Positions 53,401 through 61,783 are shown, counted from the first letter of the stretch. The stretch is DNA of 64,000 nucleotides from Pantoea alhagi (GCF_002101395.1 NZ_CP019706.1:3782001-3846000), one strand, 5' to 3'. The notes: a model not told the origin generated them from the letters alone. Made by a program: numbers and translations.

Positions 53401-53456
53401 AAAAATGAAAGCACCAGTTGCACAAGGCCTGGCGCCTGAGAAATCTGTGGGATCAT
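50403..53456 (-). CDS. ydiJ: YdiJ, FAD-linked D-2-hydroxyglutarate dehydrogenase with Fe-S domain
   Basis: 1017 residues. An N-terminal FAD-binding PCMH domain (TPRGGGTGTNGQSLN near 82) is followed by the FAD-oxidase C domain (RLNPGKICTP near 542). A ferredoxin-like region with CLACKACSTQCPIK (about 675) and a CCG-type domain containing CCGMAGTYGHE (about 943) complete it. E. coli YdiJ is reported to oxidise D-2-hydroxyglutarate. It is directly upstream of menI with one shared base, so the pair is co-transcribed. Confidence 0.94.
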   Translation of the reverse strand: MIPQISQAPGLVQLVLSFLDTLKQQGFTGDTATSYADRLTMSTDNSIYQLLPDAVLFPRSTADVALLARVAAMPQFSRLIFTPRGGGTGTNGQSLNQGIVVDMSRYMNRILEINPEQGWVRVEAGVIKDQLNAFLKPYGYFFSPELSTSNRATLGGMINTDASGQGSLVYGKTSDHVLGLRAVVLGGDIIDTRAMPVALAEQLAAEQTPEGRIYHTVLSRCRQQRDLITEKFPPLNRFLTGYDLRHVLSDDLQTFDLTRILCGAEGTLAFISEARLNITPLPAVRRLVNIKYDSFDSALRNAPLMVEAKALSVETVDSKVLNLAREDIVWHSVRELITDVPGKEMLGINIVEFAGDDPQLIDTQITALCQRLDALMAQQQGGVIGYQLCNDIDAIERIYNMRKKAVGLLGNAKGRAKPIPFVEDTAVPPEHLADYITEFRALLDNHGLNYGMFGHVDAGVLHVRPALDMCDPQQEMLMKQISDEVVALTARYGGLLWGEHGKGFRAQYSPAFFGETLYEELRRIKAAFDPANRLNPGKICTPTGVDEPMMQVDGVKRGYYDRQIPLAVRNEWRGAMECNGNGLCFNFDVRSPMCPSMKITRDRIHSPKGRATLTREWLRLLAEKGVDPLTLEQQIPESAISLRGLIARTRNSWYARKGEYDFSHEVKEAMSGCLACKACSTQCPIKIDVPAFRSRFLQLYHTRYLRPLSDHLVAAVESYAPVMARAPRTFNFFLRQPWLRTLSQRHIGMVDLPLLSSPTLKQQLAGHTAATTTLEQLERLDAAQREKTVLVVQDPFTSYYEAQVVADFVRLIEKLGYQPVLLPFSPNGKAQHIKGFLKRFARTAQKTADFLNRLARLGMPMVGVDPALVLCYRDEYQQTLGDKRGDFHVQLVHEWLHQALSSRAIQPPGGEAWYLFAHCTEVTTLPATPNQWAAIFARFGARLENINVGCCGMAGTYGHEAKNLDNSLGIYELSWHPQLQKLPRQRCLATGYSCRSQVKRIEGNGMRHPLQALLELV

Positions 53457-53674
53457 TATCGGGTGACCAAATGTTGTGTATCGTTTGCGCTTACTGTTTT
53501 ATCTGCGAAATCTCGTTGTATCACATTTTTTTATGCCCCGCTGTTTTTTCAGGAAACGTAAAAACTTCCGGCGCTTAACTCTGTCGCAGCGTAAAGAAAT
53601 CACGCATTATTATGGGATGAGCGGCAATGGGCTGTTCATAATCGCAAGGCGTAAATTAAGGATCCTTTTTTCGT

Positions 53675-54805
53675 ATGAGAAAACTGCAACAGGATATGGA
53701 TTTAACCCAGATTCTATTCTCTTTGATGTTCATCCTGCTGATGATCGTTGCCTGCTTCTGGGTAGTGCAGCCATTTATTTTGGGATTTGCCTGGGCTGCG
53801 ATGGTGGTTATTGCCACCTGGCCGTTAATGATCAAGCTACAGGCTCTGCTTTGGGGACGACGTACGCTGGCGATTATCGCTATGACGCTTATCCTGCTGC
53901 TGCTGTTCATTATTCCCGTCGCGCTGCTGGTAAATAGCCTGATCGATAATACCGGACCGGTGGTCGCCTGGGCGACCTCAGGAAACCTTCATCCCCCTCA
54001 GCTGACCTGGCTGAATGAGGTGCCGCTGGTTGGCGGAAAACTCTACCACAGCTATCACCTGCTGCTGGACGGCGGCGGCGGCGCAGTGATGACAAAAGTA
54101 CAGCCTTATATTGGGCGTACCACCGGCTTTTTTGTCTCCCAGGCGGGCCATTTTGGCCGATTTTTGCTGCATCTCGGCCTGATGCTGCTGTTCAGCGTGC
54201 TGCTCTACTGGCGCGGAGAGCAGGTGGGTGACGGCATTCGCCACTTCGCTTTCCGTCTGGCCGGCCGCCGGGGCGATGCCTCGGTACTGCTTGCCGGACA
54301 GGCGATTCGTGCGGTCGCGCTGGGCGTCGTGGTTACGGCACTGGTGCAGGGCGTGCTGGGTGGCATCGGCCTGGCCGTAGCCGGGATACCTTATGCCACG
54401 CTGCTGACGGTGCTGATGATTCTGTTTTGTCTGGTGCAGGCGGGACCACTACCGGTGCTTATCCCGGCGATTATCTGGCTTTACTGGAGCGGCGATACCA
54501 CATGGGGCACGGTGCTGCTGGTCTGGAGCTGCGTGGTCGGTACGCTGGATAATGTGCTGCGTCCGGTGCTGATCCGTATGGGCGCAGATTTACCGATGAT
54601 TTTGATCCTCTCCGGCGTTATCGGCGGCCTGGTAGCTTTTGGCATGATTGGTCTGTTTATTGGGCCGGTGGTACTGGCAGTCTCCTATCGTCTGGTCTCT
54701 GTTTGGGTTCATGAAGCGCCGATGCCGCAAGAAGATCCTGAAGATGTGGTTGAGGAACTGGCTGAACATGAAGAAGAAGTGAAGAACACCACAACCACAA
54801 ATTAA
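53675..54805 (+). CDS. ydiK: YdiK, AI-2E-exporter-family membrane protein
   Basis: 376 residues, PerM/UPF0118 family, with seven to eight membrane helices. Typical blocks are RAVALGVVVTALVQGVLGGIGLA (key VVVTALVQGVLGG), LIPAIIWLYWSGD and LSGVIGGLVAFGMIGLFIGP. The C-terminus is acidic. Members include AI-2 exporters and ion antiporters; YdiK's own substrate is unknown. ATG at 53675 is chosen because MRKLQQDMDLTQILFS leads directly into helix one. In E. coli ydiK is linked to purine regulation. Confidence 0.92.
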   Translation: MRKLQQDMDLTQILFSLMFILLMIVACFWVVQPFILGFAWAAMVVIATWPLMIKLQALLWGRRTLAIIAMTLILLLLFIIPVALLVNSLIDNTGPVVAWATSGNLHPPQLTWLNEVPLVGGKLYHSYHLLLDGGGGAVMTKVQPYIGRTTGFFVSQAGHFGRFLLHLGLMLLFSVLLYWRGEQVGDGIRHFAFRLAGRRGDASVLLAGQAIRAVALGVVVTALVQGVLGGIGLAVAGIPYATLLTVLMILFCLVQAGPLPVLIPAIIWLYWSGDTTWGTVLLVWSCVVGTLDNVLRPVLIRMGADLPMILILSGVIGGLVAFGMIGLFIGPVVLAVSYRLVSVWVHEAPMPQEDPEDVVEELAEHEEEVKNTTTTN

Positions 54806-55001
54806 CCCTCCTGTCGGGCAGTTAGCGCTGTCCGGCTTTTTCCCCTGTGTAAATACTGCAGAATAATATTAAATCTTCTTAATATTTACCCTGCTTTATA
54901 TCTCATGAGGTAGTGCCTGCGTGAAACTGATTACCGCTGGCACTGTTTTCGGGCCTTAAAAGAGTAAAGTGGCGCATTAAATATAACGCATGATTAACTA
55001 A

Positions 55002-55015
55002 TAAGAGGATTCTTA
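55002..55015. promoter_or_regulatory. RcsB box of rprA
   Basis: TAAGAGGATTCTTA fits the RcsAB box TAAGAATATTCCTA at most positions and is centred about 43 bases before the inferred rprA start. RcsB activates rprA on envelope stress. Confidence 0.82.
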
Positions 55016-55050
55016 AAGACTGGCAAGCCGTAGCTGAATACTATGAGTGC

Positions 55051-55157
55051 CATGTTTAGGATCAAACCTATGATTTTTAAACAACCTTTTTCCCCTGAGT
55101 AAAGTGAAGAATTGCTGTGTGTAGTCTTTGCCCATCCCATGTGATGGGCTTTTTTTT
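55051..55157 (+). ncRNA. rprA: RprA, Hfq-dependent small RNA
   Basis: The 3' half, from CCCCTGAGT (55092) through GAATTGCTGTGTGTAGTCTT and the final hairpin CCCATC...GATGGG with eight T, matches E. coli RprA nearly base for base. The 5' domain has diverged but still starts with a small hairpin (TAGG/CCTA). A TACTAT -10 box lies at 55039-55044 and an RcsB box upstream. RprA activates rpoS translation and represses csgD and others. The 5' end is inferred from spacing. Confidence 0.9.
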
Positions 55158-55172
55158 ATGCTTTTTTCCAGT

Positions 55173-55198
55173 AAAAAGGCCGGAAAATTCCGGCCTTT
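55173..55198 (-). terminator. ppsA terminator
   Basis: GGCCGG (55178-55183) and CCGGCC (55190-55195), extended by AAA/TTT and AA/TT pairs. T5 follows on the minus strand. It lies 30 bases after the ppsA stop and next to the end of rprA. Confidence 0.88.
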
Positions 55199-55227
55199 AT
55201 CGTTAAGTAACATTATTAAGGGATCTT

Positions 55228-57603
55228 TTACTTTATTTCTGCAAGGCTTAGCCAGGTCTGAACCACCGTATCAGGGTTAAGCGACAGGCTGTCGATACCC
55301 TCCTCCATCAGCCAGGCGGCAAAATCCTGATGATCGGATGGGCCCTGACCACAAATACCCACATATTTCCCCTGCTTTTTGGCGGCGCGAATTGCCATCG
55401 ACAGCAGCGCTTTCACCGCCTCGTTACGTTCATCGAACAGTTCGGAAACCACGCCGGAATCGCGGTCTAACCCCAGCGTCAACTGCGTCATATCATTTGA
55501 GCCAATAGAGAAGCCGTCGAAATGCCCGAGGAACTGCTCCGCCAGCAGCGCATTAGAGGGGATTTCGCACATCATAATAATCTTCAGGCCGTTTTCGCCG
55601 CGCCTGAGTCCCTGACGCGCCAGTTCCTCAATAACCGCTTCCGCCTGCGCAACGGTACGTACAAACGGGATCATAATTTCGACGTTGGTCAGCCCCATCT
55701 CATTGCGCACGCGTTTAACGGCCTGGCATTCCAGCGCAAAGCAGTCGCGGAAGCGATCTGCCACGTAGCGTCCGGCACCACGGAAGCCCAGCATCGGGTT
55801 TTCCTCTTCCGGCTCATAGCGTTCGCCGCCAACCAGATTGGCATATTCGTTAGATTTAAAGTCCGACAACCGCACAATCACGCGCTTCGGCGCAAAAGCG
55901 GCACCCAGCGTGGCGATCCCTTCCGTCAGACGCCCGACATAGAACTCGACCGGATCGTCGAAACCTTTCATGAGTTCGCGGATTTTTTGCTGCAGCTCCG
56001 GCGTCTGCTGGTCGAACTCCAGCAGCGCTTTTGGATGCACACCGATCATGCGGTTAATAATAAATTCCAGACGCGCCAGGCCTACCCCCTCGTTAGGCAG
56101 ACAGGCAAAATCAAATGCCCGATCCGGGTTGCCTACGTTCATCATGATCTTGAGCGGCAGATCAGGCATTTTATCCACCTGCGAACTTTTTACTTCAAAG
56201 TCGAGCAGGTCGTCGTAAACATAACCGGTATCGCCCTCGGCGCAGGAAACGGTAACCTTATGCCCATCCTTCAGCCGATCGGTAGCGTCGCCGCAGCCTA
56301 CTACTGCCGGGATACCCAGCTCGCGGGCAATGATGGCCGCATGACAGGTGCGCCCGCCACGGTTAGTGACGATCGCTGCCGCTTTTTTCATAATCGGCTC
56401 CCAGTCCGGGTCGGTCATATCGGTGACCAGTACATCGCCCTTCTGAATGCGGTTCATTTCGCTGATATCGTGAATGACTTTTACTTCGCCGGCGCCAATG
56501 CGATGACCAATTGCGCGCCCTTCGACCACCACCTTGCCTTTGCCCTGCAACGTATAACGTTCCATGACCTGCCCGTTGGAGCGCACGGTTTCCGGACGCG
56601 CCTGAACGATATAGAGCTTGCCGGTATGGCCATCTTTCGCCCACTCAATATCCATTGGACGCTTATAATGTTTTTCAATTTGCAGCGCCTGATGCGCCAG
56701 CGCCTGGGCTTCGTCATCGCTGAGGCAGAAACGATCGCGATCCTGTTGCGGCACGTCCTCGATTTTTACCTGTTCGCCATGCTCCTGCGAATCGGCATAG
56801 ACCATGCGGATTTTTTTCGAGCCCATATTACGGCGCACAATGGCGGGACGGTTAGCCTGTAACGTCGGCTTATGCACATAAAATTCATCCGGGTTAACCG
56901 CGCCCTGCACCACCATTTCGCCCAGGCCCCAGGCGGCGGTAATAAAGACCACCTGATCAAAGCCCGACTCAGTATCAATGGTAAACATTACGCCGGAAGC
57001 GGCCTCATCGGAACGCACCATGCGCTGTACGCCAGCGGAGAGCGCCACGCCACGATGATCGTAGCCCTGATGCACGCGATAAGAGATAGCGCGATCGTTA
57101 AACAGCGACGCGTAAACATGTTTTACCGCCACCATGACGGCATCAATACCCTGTACGTTAAGGAAGGTTTCCTGCTGACCGGCGAACGAGGCATCCGGCA
57201 TATCCTCAGCGGTCGCTGAAGATCGCACGGCGAACGAGGCCTCGTCATCATCTGCCGAGAGTTGCTGATAGGCTTCGCGTATGGCTTCTTCCAGCGCCGG
57301 CTGGAAAGGGGTTTCTACAATCCACTGACGGATCTGTTTACCCGCTTTCGCCAGTTCATCCACATCATCAATGTCGGTTTCATCCAGCAAGGCATAAATA
57401 CGCTGGTTAACGCCGCTCTGATCGAGAAATTGATTGAAGGCTTCCGAGGTGGTCGCAAAACCGTTTGGAACGGATACGCCAAGCGACGACAGGTTAGTAA
57501 TCATTTCACCGAGAGAGGCATTCTTTCCTCCCACGCGATCAACATCGTTCATGCCTAACTGGCTATACCAGAGCACTAGCGGCATTTCGCCTTGATTGGA
57601 CAT
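55228..57603 (-). CDS. ppsA: Phosphoenolpyruvate synthase
   Basis: 791 residues, about the E. coli length. The ATP-grasp N-terminal domain carries RSSATAEDMPDASFAGQQET. The swivelling phosphohistidine domain carries GGRTCHAAIIARELGIPAVVG (catalytic His about 421; key TCHAAII), and the PEP/pyruvate barrel ends with the Cys region GICGQGPSD. It makes PEP from pyruvate and ATP in gluconeogenesis. A Cra box lies upstream. Its regulator PpsR is divergently encoded. Confidence 0.97.
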   Translation of the reverse strand: MSNQGEMPLVLWYSQLGMNDVDRVGGKNASLGEMITNLSSLGVSVPNGFATTSEAFNQFLDQSGVNQRIYALLDETDIDDVDELAKAGKQIRQWIVETPFQPALEEAIREAYQQLSADDDEASFAVRSSATAEDMPDASFAGQQETFLNVQGIDAVMVAVKHVYASLFNDRAISYRVHQGYDHRGVALSAGVQRMVRSDEAASGVMFTIDTESGFDQVVFITAAWGLGEMVVQGAVNPDEFYVHKPTLQANRPAIVRRNMGSKKIRMVYADSQEHGEQVKIEDVPQQDRDRFCLSDDEAQALAHQALQIEKHYKRPMDIEWAKDGHTGKLYIVQARPETVRSNGQVMERYTLQGKGKVVVEGRAIGHRIGAGEVKVIHDISEMNRIQKGDVLVTDMTDPDWEPIMKKAAAIVTNRGGRTCHAAIIARELGIPAVVGCGDATDRLKDGHKVTVSCAEGDTGYVYDDLLDFEVKSSQVDKMPDLPLKIMMNVGNPDRAFDFACLPNEGVGLARLEFIINRMIGVHPKALLEFDQQTPELQQKIRELMKGFDDPVEFYVGRLTEGIATLGAAFAPKRVIVRLSDFKSNEYANLVGGERYEPEEENPMLGFRGAGRYVADRFRDCFALECQAVKRVRNEMGLTNVEIMIPFVRTVAQAEAVIEELARQGLRRGENGLKIIMMCEIPSNALLAEQFLGHFDGFSIGSNDMTQLTLGLDRDSGVVSELFDERNEAVKALLSMAIRAAKKQGKYVGICGQGPSDHQDFAAWLMEEGIDSLSLNPDTVVQTWLSLAEIK

Positions 57604-57701
57604 TGGGACAATCCTTTTATGATAAATTTGAGGGGCACACGGAAAAAATAGCGCTGAAAAAGCTTATTCAGCCTGGCACAGCGGAATGTAAAAGCGAAAG
57701 T

Positions 57702-57715
57702 GTTGAATCGTTAAA
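57702..57715. promoter_or_regulatory. Cra (FruR) box of ppsA
   Basis: GTTGAATCGTTAAA fits the Cra consensus RSTGAAWCSNTHHW at 13 of 14 positions. It lies about 100 bases upstream of ppsA, where Cra would activate. Confidence 0.75.
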
Positions 57716-57844
57716 GCAGAGTAAAAAAAGATTTTTAAGAAAACTCCGCCTATAATAGTGCGTTTGCGCAACATTATTATTTTATAAAAAAGGTAAGTAT
57801 TTCAATGCAATAAATTAATGTAATCGCTTAACCTTATTTATTTC

Positions 57845-57854
57845 GTTGCGCAAC
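57845..57854. repeat. GTTGCGCAAC palindrome, copy 5 (ppsA-ppsR)
   Basis: Extends to CGTTGCGCAACG (57844-57855), identical to the copy at 32288-32299. A further TTGCGCAA core lies 81 bases away at 57764-57771. Confidence 0.5.
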
Positions 57855-58088
57855 GCCACAACCCTGTCTTTATCCATTTATTTGTTGTGAGCCACCCTGC
57901 CGATAAATCAAAACAGGAACGCCATTTCATTTTGTTCTGTTTTCGGTACGGGATAAATTCTGAAAGAATAAAATATTCAAATTAACTATTTTTGAAAATT
58001 TAATTTCAATGATTATACGAAATTCCCGATTGATTTTCGTCCCGATTATCTGTCAGGCTCATTTAACCCTGTATAAGAGAGAATAAGT

Positions 58089-58916
58089 ATGACGGCAGAA
58101 CGCAGCGTTTTTTATATCTCTGACGGCACCGCTATCACCGCAGAGGTGCTGGGACATGCGGTTATGTCGCAGTTTCCGGTAATGGCCAATAGTTTTACCC
58201 TGCCCTTTGTTGAAAACGTGCAGCGCGCCCAGGCGGTTAAAGCGCAGATCAACGCCATTTATCAGCAAAGCGGCTTACGCCCTTTGGTGTTTTTTTCTAT
58301 TGTGCTGCCGGAAGTGCGCGACATTATTCTACAGAGCGACGGCTTTTGTCAGGATATAGTGCAGGCGCTGGTTGCACCGCTACAGCAGGAATTGGGCATC
58401 GCGCCTGCGCCGGTGGCGCACCGTACCCACGGCCTGACGGCCAGTAATCTGGGCAAGTATGACGCGCGTATCGCCGCTATCGACTATACCCTGGCGCATG
58501 ATGATGGCATTTCACTTCGCGGTCTGGATGAGGCGCAGGTGATTCTGCTGGGCGTTTCCCGCTGCGGTAAAACACCAACCAGCCTCTATCTTGCCATGCA
58601 GTTTGGCGTACGCGCCGCAAATTATCCCTTTATCGCCGATGATATGGATAATCTGAAGCTGCCGCCTGCCCTGAAGCCCTTCCAGCACAAACTGTTCGGC
58701 TTAACCATCGATCCGGAGCGGCTGGCGGCAATTCGTCAGGAGCGCGCCGAGAACACGCGCTACGCTTCGATGCGTCAGTGTCGGCTGGAAGTGGGAGAAG
58801 TGGAGGCGCTGTTTCGCTCGCATCAAATACGCTATCTCAACAGCACTAACTATTCGGTCGAAGAAATCGCCACCAAAATTCTCGATATTATGGGGCTGAG
58901 CCGCCGGATGTATTAG
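58089..58916 (+). CDS. ppsR: PpsR (YdiA), PEP synthase kinase/phosphorylase
   Basis: 275 residues of the DUF299 family. The start SVFYISDGTAITAEVLGHA and the P-loop VILLGVSRCGKTPTSLYLA (about 152-170) are diagnostic. It inactivates PpsA by ADP-dependent threonine phosphorylation and reactivates it by phosphate-dependent removal. It is divergent from ppsA, as in E. coli, so both enzyme and regulator share one control region. Confidence 0.96.
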   Translation: MTAERSVFYISDGTAITAEVLGHAVMSQFPVMANSFTLPFVENVQRAQAVKAQINAIYQQSGLRPLVFFSIVLPEVRDIILQSDGFCQDIVQALVAPLQQELGIAPAPVAHRTHGLTASNLGKYDARIAAIDYTLAHDDGISLRGLDEAQVILLGVSRCGKTPTSLYLAMQFGVRAANYPFIADDMDNLKLPPALKPFQHKLFGLTIDPERLAAIRQERAENTRYASMRQCRLEVGEVEALFRSHQIRYLNSTNYSVEEIATKILDIMGLSRRMY

Positions 58917-58927
58917 GCCAGGCTCCG

Positions 58928-58956
58928 GCGTGTATTGTACTGTAAAACACGCTTTT
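58928..58956 (+). terminator. ppsR terminator
   Basis: GCGTGT (58928-58933) pairs with ACACGC (58947-58952), followed by TTTT. The loop is 13 bases and the stem short, so it may be leaky. Confidence 0.6.
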
Positions 58957-58996
58957 ACCCCTTTCGGACGGTTGAATTTACTGCTGGTTGGTTTAT

Positions 58997-59012
58997 TGTG
59001 ATCGCCATCACT
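58997..59012. promoter_or_regulatory. CRP-like site upstream of aroH
   Basis: TGTGATCGCCATCACT matches TGTGA-N6-TCACA at nine of ten fixed bases and contains the palindrome GTGAT-CGCC-ATCAC. It lies 45 bases before aroH. No TrpR-type CTAG repeat is visible here. Confidence 0.45.
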
Positions 59013-59056
59013 TCCCGGTACTTCTGCCGCTGTGAAGACATTATTTTGAGATCTCA

Positions 59057-60103
59057 ATGAACAAAACTGATGAACTGCGTACTGCTCGCATCGATACGCT
59101 GGTGACGCCCGCAGCGTTGGCCGAGCAGTATCCGATAAGCGAAGCTATTGCTGCGAATGTCACCTCGGCGCGCCAGCGCATTGCGCGCATTCTTTCCGGC
59201 GAGGATGCGCGCCTGCTGGTGATTATAGGCCCCTGTTCGCTACACGACCCGCGCGCCGCGCTGGAATATGCCGCTAAACTCAAGGCGCTGCATGATAAAT
59301 ATCATTCCCGCCTTGAAATCGTGATGCGCACCTATTTCGAAAAACCCCGTACCGTTGTTGGCTGGAAAGGGCTGATTTCCGACCCCGATCTTGACGGCTC
59401 GTTTCGTGTTAATGAAGGGCTTGCTATCGCGCGTAAGCTTCTGCTGGATATCAATGCGCTGGGCCTGCCTACGGCGACAGAGTTTCTTGATATGGTGATC
59501 GGCCAGTTTATCGCCGATCTGGTAAGCTGGGGGGCAATTGGCGCGCGCACAACGGAAAGCCAGATCCATCGTGAAATGGCCTCCGCCCTCTCCTGTCCGG
59601 TTGGTTTTAAAAACGGTACCGATGGCAATACGCGCATTGCCGTCGATGCCATTCGGGCGGCACGGGTAAGCCATATGTTCCTTTCGCCTGACAAGCATGG
59701 ACAGATGACTATTTATCAGACCAGCGGTAATCCTTCCGGCCATATCATTATGCGCGGTGGAAAAGTGCCAAACTACCATGCACAGGATATTGCCGATGCG
59801 GTCGCCAGCCTGCGTGCCTTTGATCTGCCAGAGCATCTGGTTGTGGATTTCAGCCACGGCAACTGTCTGAAGCAGCATCGCCGCCAGCGTGACGTGGCTG
59901 CGTCGGTGGCGCAGCAGATCCGTGACGGATCGCGCGCCATTGCCGGGGTGATGATTGAAAGCTTTCTGCAGGAAGGCAATCAGTCGGTGGTAAGCGGACA
60001 GCCACTCACTTATGGTCAGTCCATTACCGATCCCTGTCTCAGCTGGGAAGATAGCGAAGCGGTCCTGGCGCAGCTCGCCGAGGCAGTCGACAGCCGCTTC
60101 TAG
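59057..60103 (+). CDS. aroH: DAHP synthase, Trp-sensitive isozyme
   Basis: 348 residues, class I DAHP synthase. Active-site blocks VIIGPCSLHDPRAALEYA, RTYFEKPRT, GARTTESQIHRE and DFSHGNCLK are intact. It condenses PEP and erythrose-4-phosphate at the entry of the shikimate pathway. Its place after ppsR and before selO is that of E. coli aroH rather than aroF or aroG. The E. coli TrpR operator is not recognised upstream. Confidence 0.96.
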   Translation: MNKTDELRTARIDTLVTPAALAEQYPISEAIAANVTSARQRIARILSGEDARLLVIIGPCSLHDPRAALEYAAKLKALHDKYHSRLEIVMRTYFEKPRTVVGWKGLISDPDLDGSFRVNEGLAIARKLLLDINALGLPTATEFLDMVIGQFIADLVSWGAIGARTTESQIHREMASALSCPVGFKNGTDGNTRIAVDAIRAARVSHMFLSPDKHGQMTIYQTSGNPSGHIIMRGGKVPNYHAQDIADAVASLRAFDLPEHLVVDFSHGNCLKQHRRQRDVAASVAQQIRDGSRAIAGVMIESFLQEGNQSVVSGQPLTYGQSITDPCLSWEDSEAVLAQLAEAVDSRF

Positions 60104-60164
60104 TTAAAAAACCGGCATCGGCCCCGGGAGTGCAGGCCGAGCGTAAAGACGCAAAACAGATCCC

Positions 60165-60200
60165 CGGCCCGCGCCCTCTATGACGCGGGCCGCTTTACTT
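60165..60200 (+). terminator. Probable aroH terminator
   Basis: CGGCCCGCG (60165-60173) and CGCGGGCCG (60184-60192) form a strong 9-bp stem, followed by the T-rich CTTTACTTTT. Confidence 0.7.
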
Positions 60201-60267
60201 TTCTGCCTGTACTCACCGCGCCCTGAGTTCAGTGAACGTTCGTACCAGATCCGTTGACAACCTGCGG

Positions 60268-61707
60268 TTAGCTGGAACAGCTTACCGAAATTTTCTTGCC
60301 TTCATCCGGCGGACGTCGGGTTAAATCAGCATATTCCGGCGCATCGCTGAACGGATTACATAACGCCTGATGCAGGTGTTGCAGCATGGTAATGTCATCG
60401 CGTTCCGCGCCTTCAATTGCCTGCTGCGCCAGATAGTTACGTAAAACAACCGCCGGGTTCGCCGCTTTCATTCGCTGCTGGCGTTCAGCATCGCTACACT
60501 CATCTTTTAATAAGCGCTGCTGATAACGCTGATACCACTGGTCAAACGCGGCACGATCGATAAACTCGTCACGCAGCGGTGAGCGACTCTCCTGCTGCTG
60601 CGTCTCGCTTAGCATACGGAAGGTGCGGGTATAATCACTCCCCTCCTGGCTCATTAACGCCAGCAATCCGGTCAACAGCTCGTTATCTTCCGTCTGCGGC
60701 GTTAAAAAGCCCAGCTTCGCGCGCATTCTTTCGCCCCATGCCGCCATTAATGCCGGCTCATACAGACTCAGTGCCTGCTTAAGCTGTTCGGTAGTCATCA
60801 GATCCGACAGCGCATGCGCCAGCCGGTTAAGATTCCATAAACCGATCATCGGCTGATTATCAAAGGCGTAACGTCCCTGATAATCTGAATGATTGCAAAT
60901 AAAGCCAGGCTGGTAATCATCCAGAAAACCGTAGGGCCCATAATCCAGCGTCAGGCCCAGAATCGACATATTATCGGTATTCATTACCCCATGCGCGAAG
61001 CCCACGCTTTGCCAGGCGGCAATGAGGCGTGCTGTGCGCTCCACCACATCGCTAAACCACAACAGATAGCGATCCGGCTCTGACGCCAGTGACGGCCAGT
61101 GATGATGAATGAGGTAGTCTGCCAGCTGGCGTACTTTTTCCGGTTCGCCATGATAAAAGAAGTGTTCGAAATGACCAAAGCGTGCATGGCTTTCTGCCAC
61201 GCGCAACAGCATCGCCCCGCGCTCTTTGGTTTCACGGTAAACCGGATCATCGCTGGTAACAATGGTCAGCGCCCGGCTGGTGGGAATGCCTAAATGATGC
61301 AAGGCTTCAGAGGCGAGAAACTCACGCACGGTTGAACGCAACACAGCACGTCCGTCTCCCATACGTGAATATGGGGTTAAGCCCGCTCCCTTCAGGTGCC
61401 AGTCAAATTTTCTGCCATCGCTCAGCTGCTGCTCGCCCAGCAGAATGCCGCGACCATCGCCCAGCTGCCCGGCCCAGACGCCAAACTGATGGCCGCTATA
61501 GACCTGCGCCAGCGGTTGCATGCCCGGTAACAGCGTTTCACCGCTCCAGACGCCGGTATTTTCTTCGTTGAACCAGCTTTCATCCAGTTCCAGCTCGCGC
61601 GCCAGCGCCTCGCTATGATAAAGCAGGCGGGCCTGTTTCAGCGGTGTTGGCTTCAGCGCGGTATAAAATCCGCTTAGTTCGTTATGCCAGGTGTTATTAA
61701 ACTCCAT
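60268..61707 (-). CDS. selO: SelO (YdiU), protein AMPylase
   Basis: 479 residues, pseudokinase fold. The block VYSGHQFGVWAGQLGDGRGILLGEQ (key GQLGDGRG) and the catalytic-loop equivalent GVMNTDNMSILGLTLDYGPYGFLD are conserved. SelO transfers AMP to Ser/Thr/Tyr of redox proteins. The C-terminus is SVSCSS, so the selenocysteine of the animal protein is replaced by Cys, as in E. coli. ATG at 61707 gives MEFNNTWHNEL. Confidence 0.95.
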   Translation of the reverse strand: MEFNNTWHNELSGFYTALKPTPLKQARLLYHSEALARELELDESWFNEENTGVWSGETLLPGMQPLAQVYSGHQFGVWAGQLGDGRGILLGEQQLSDGRKFDWHLKGAGLTPYSRMGDGRAVLRSTVREFLASEALHHLGIPTSRALTIVTSDDPVYRETKERGAMLLRVAESHARFGHFEHFFYHGEPEKVRQLADYLIHHHWPSLASEPDRYLLWFSDVVERTARLIAAWQSVGFAHGVMNTDNMSILGLTLDYGPYGFLDDYQPGFICNHSDYQGRYAFDNQPMIGLWNLNRLAHALSDLMTTEQLKQALSLYEPALMAAWGERMRAKLGFLTPQTEDNELLTGLLALMSQEGSDYTRTFRMLSETQQQESRSPLRDEFIDRAAFDQWYQRYQQRLLKDECSDAERQQRMKAANPAVVLRNYLAQQAIEGAERDDITMLQHLHQALCNPFSDAPEYADLTRRPPDEGKKISVSCSS

Positions 61708-61783
61708 GCTGCCTCCGTTTACCGCAGTAGAGTTTAAGTGTAACCCTGTTATGCAGTGGTAGACAGAAAACCGCGTGGGTTTA

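Larger units (their letters stand above)
57604..58088. other. 485-base divergent control region ppsA-ppsR
   Basis: AT-rich with no gene. It contains the Cra box (57702-57715), a TTGCGCAA core (57764-57771) and one full GTTGCGCAAC palindrome (57845-57854). Confidence 0.6.

Noticed and set aside
53476..53937. Open frame overlapping the start of ydiK
   Set aside because: It is out of phase with ydiK, which has clear homology; the frame's own product resembles nothing.
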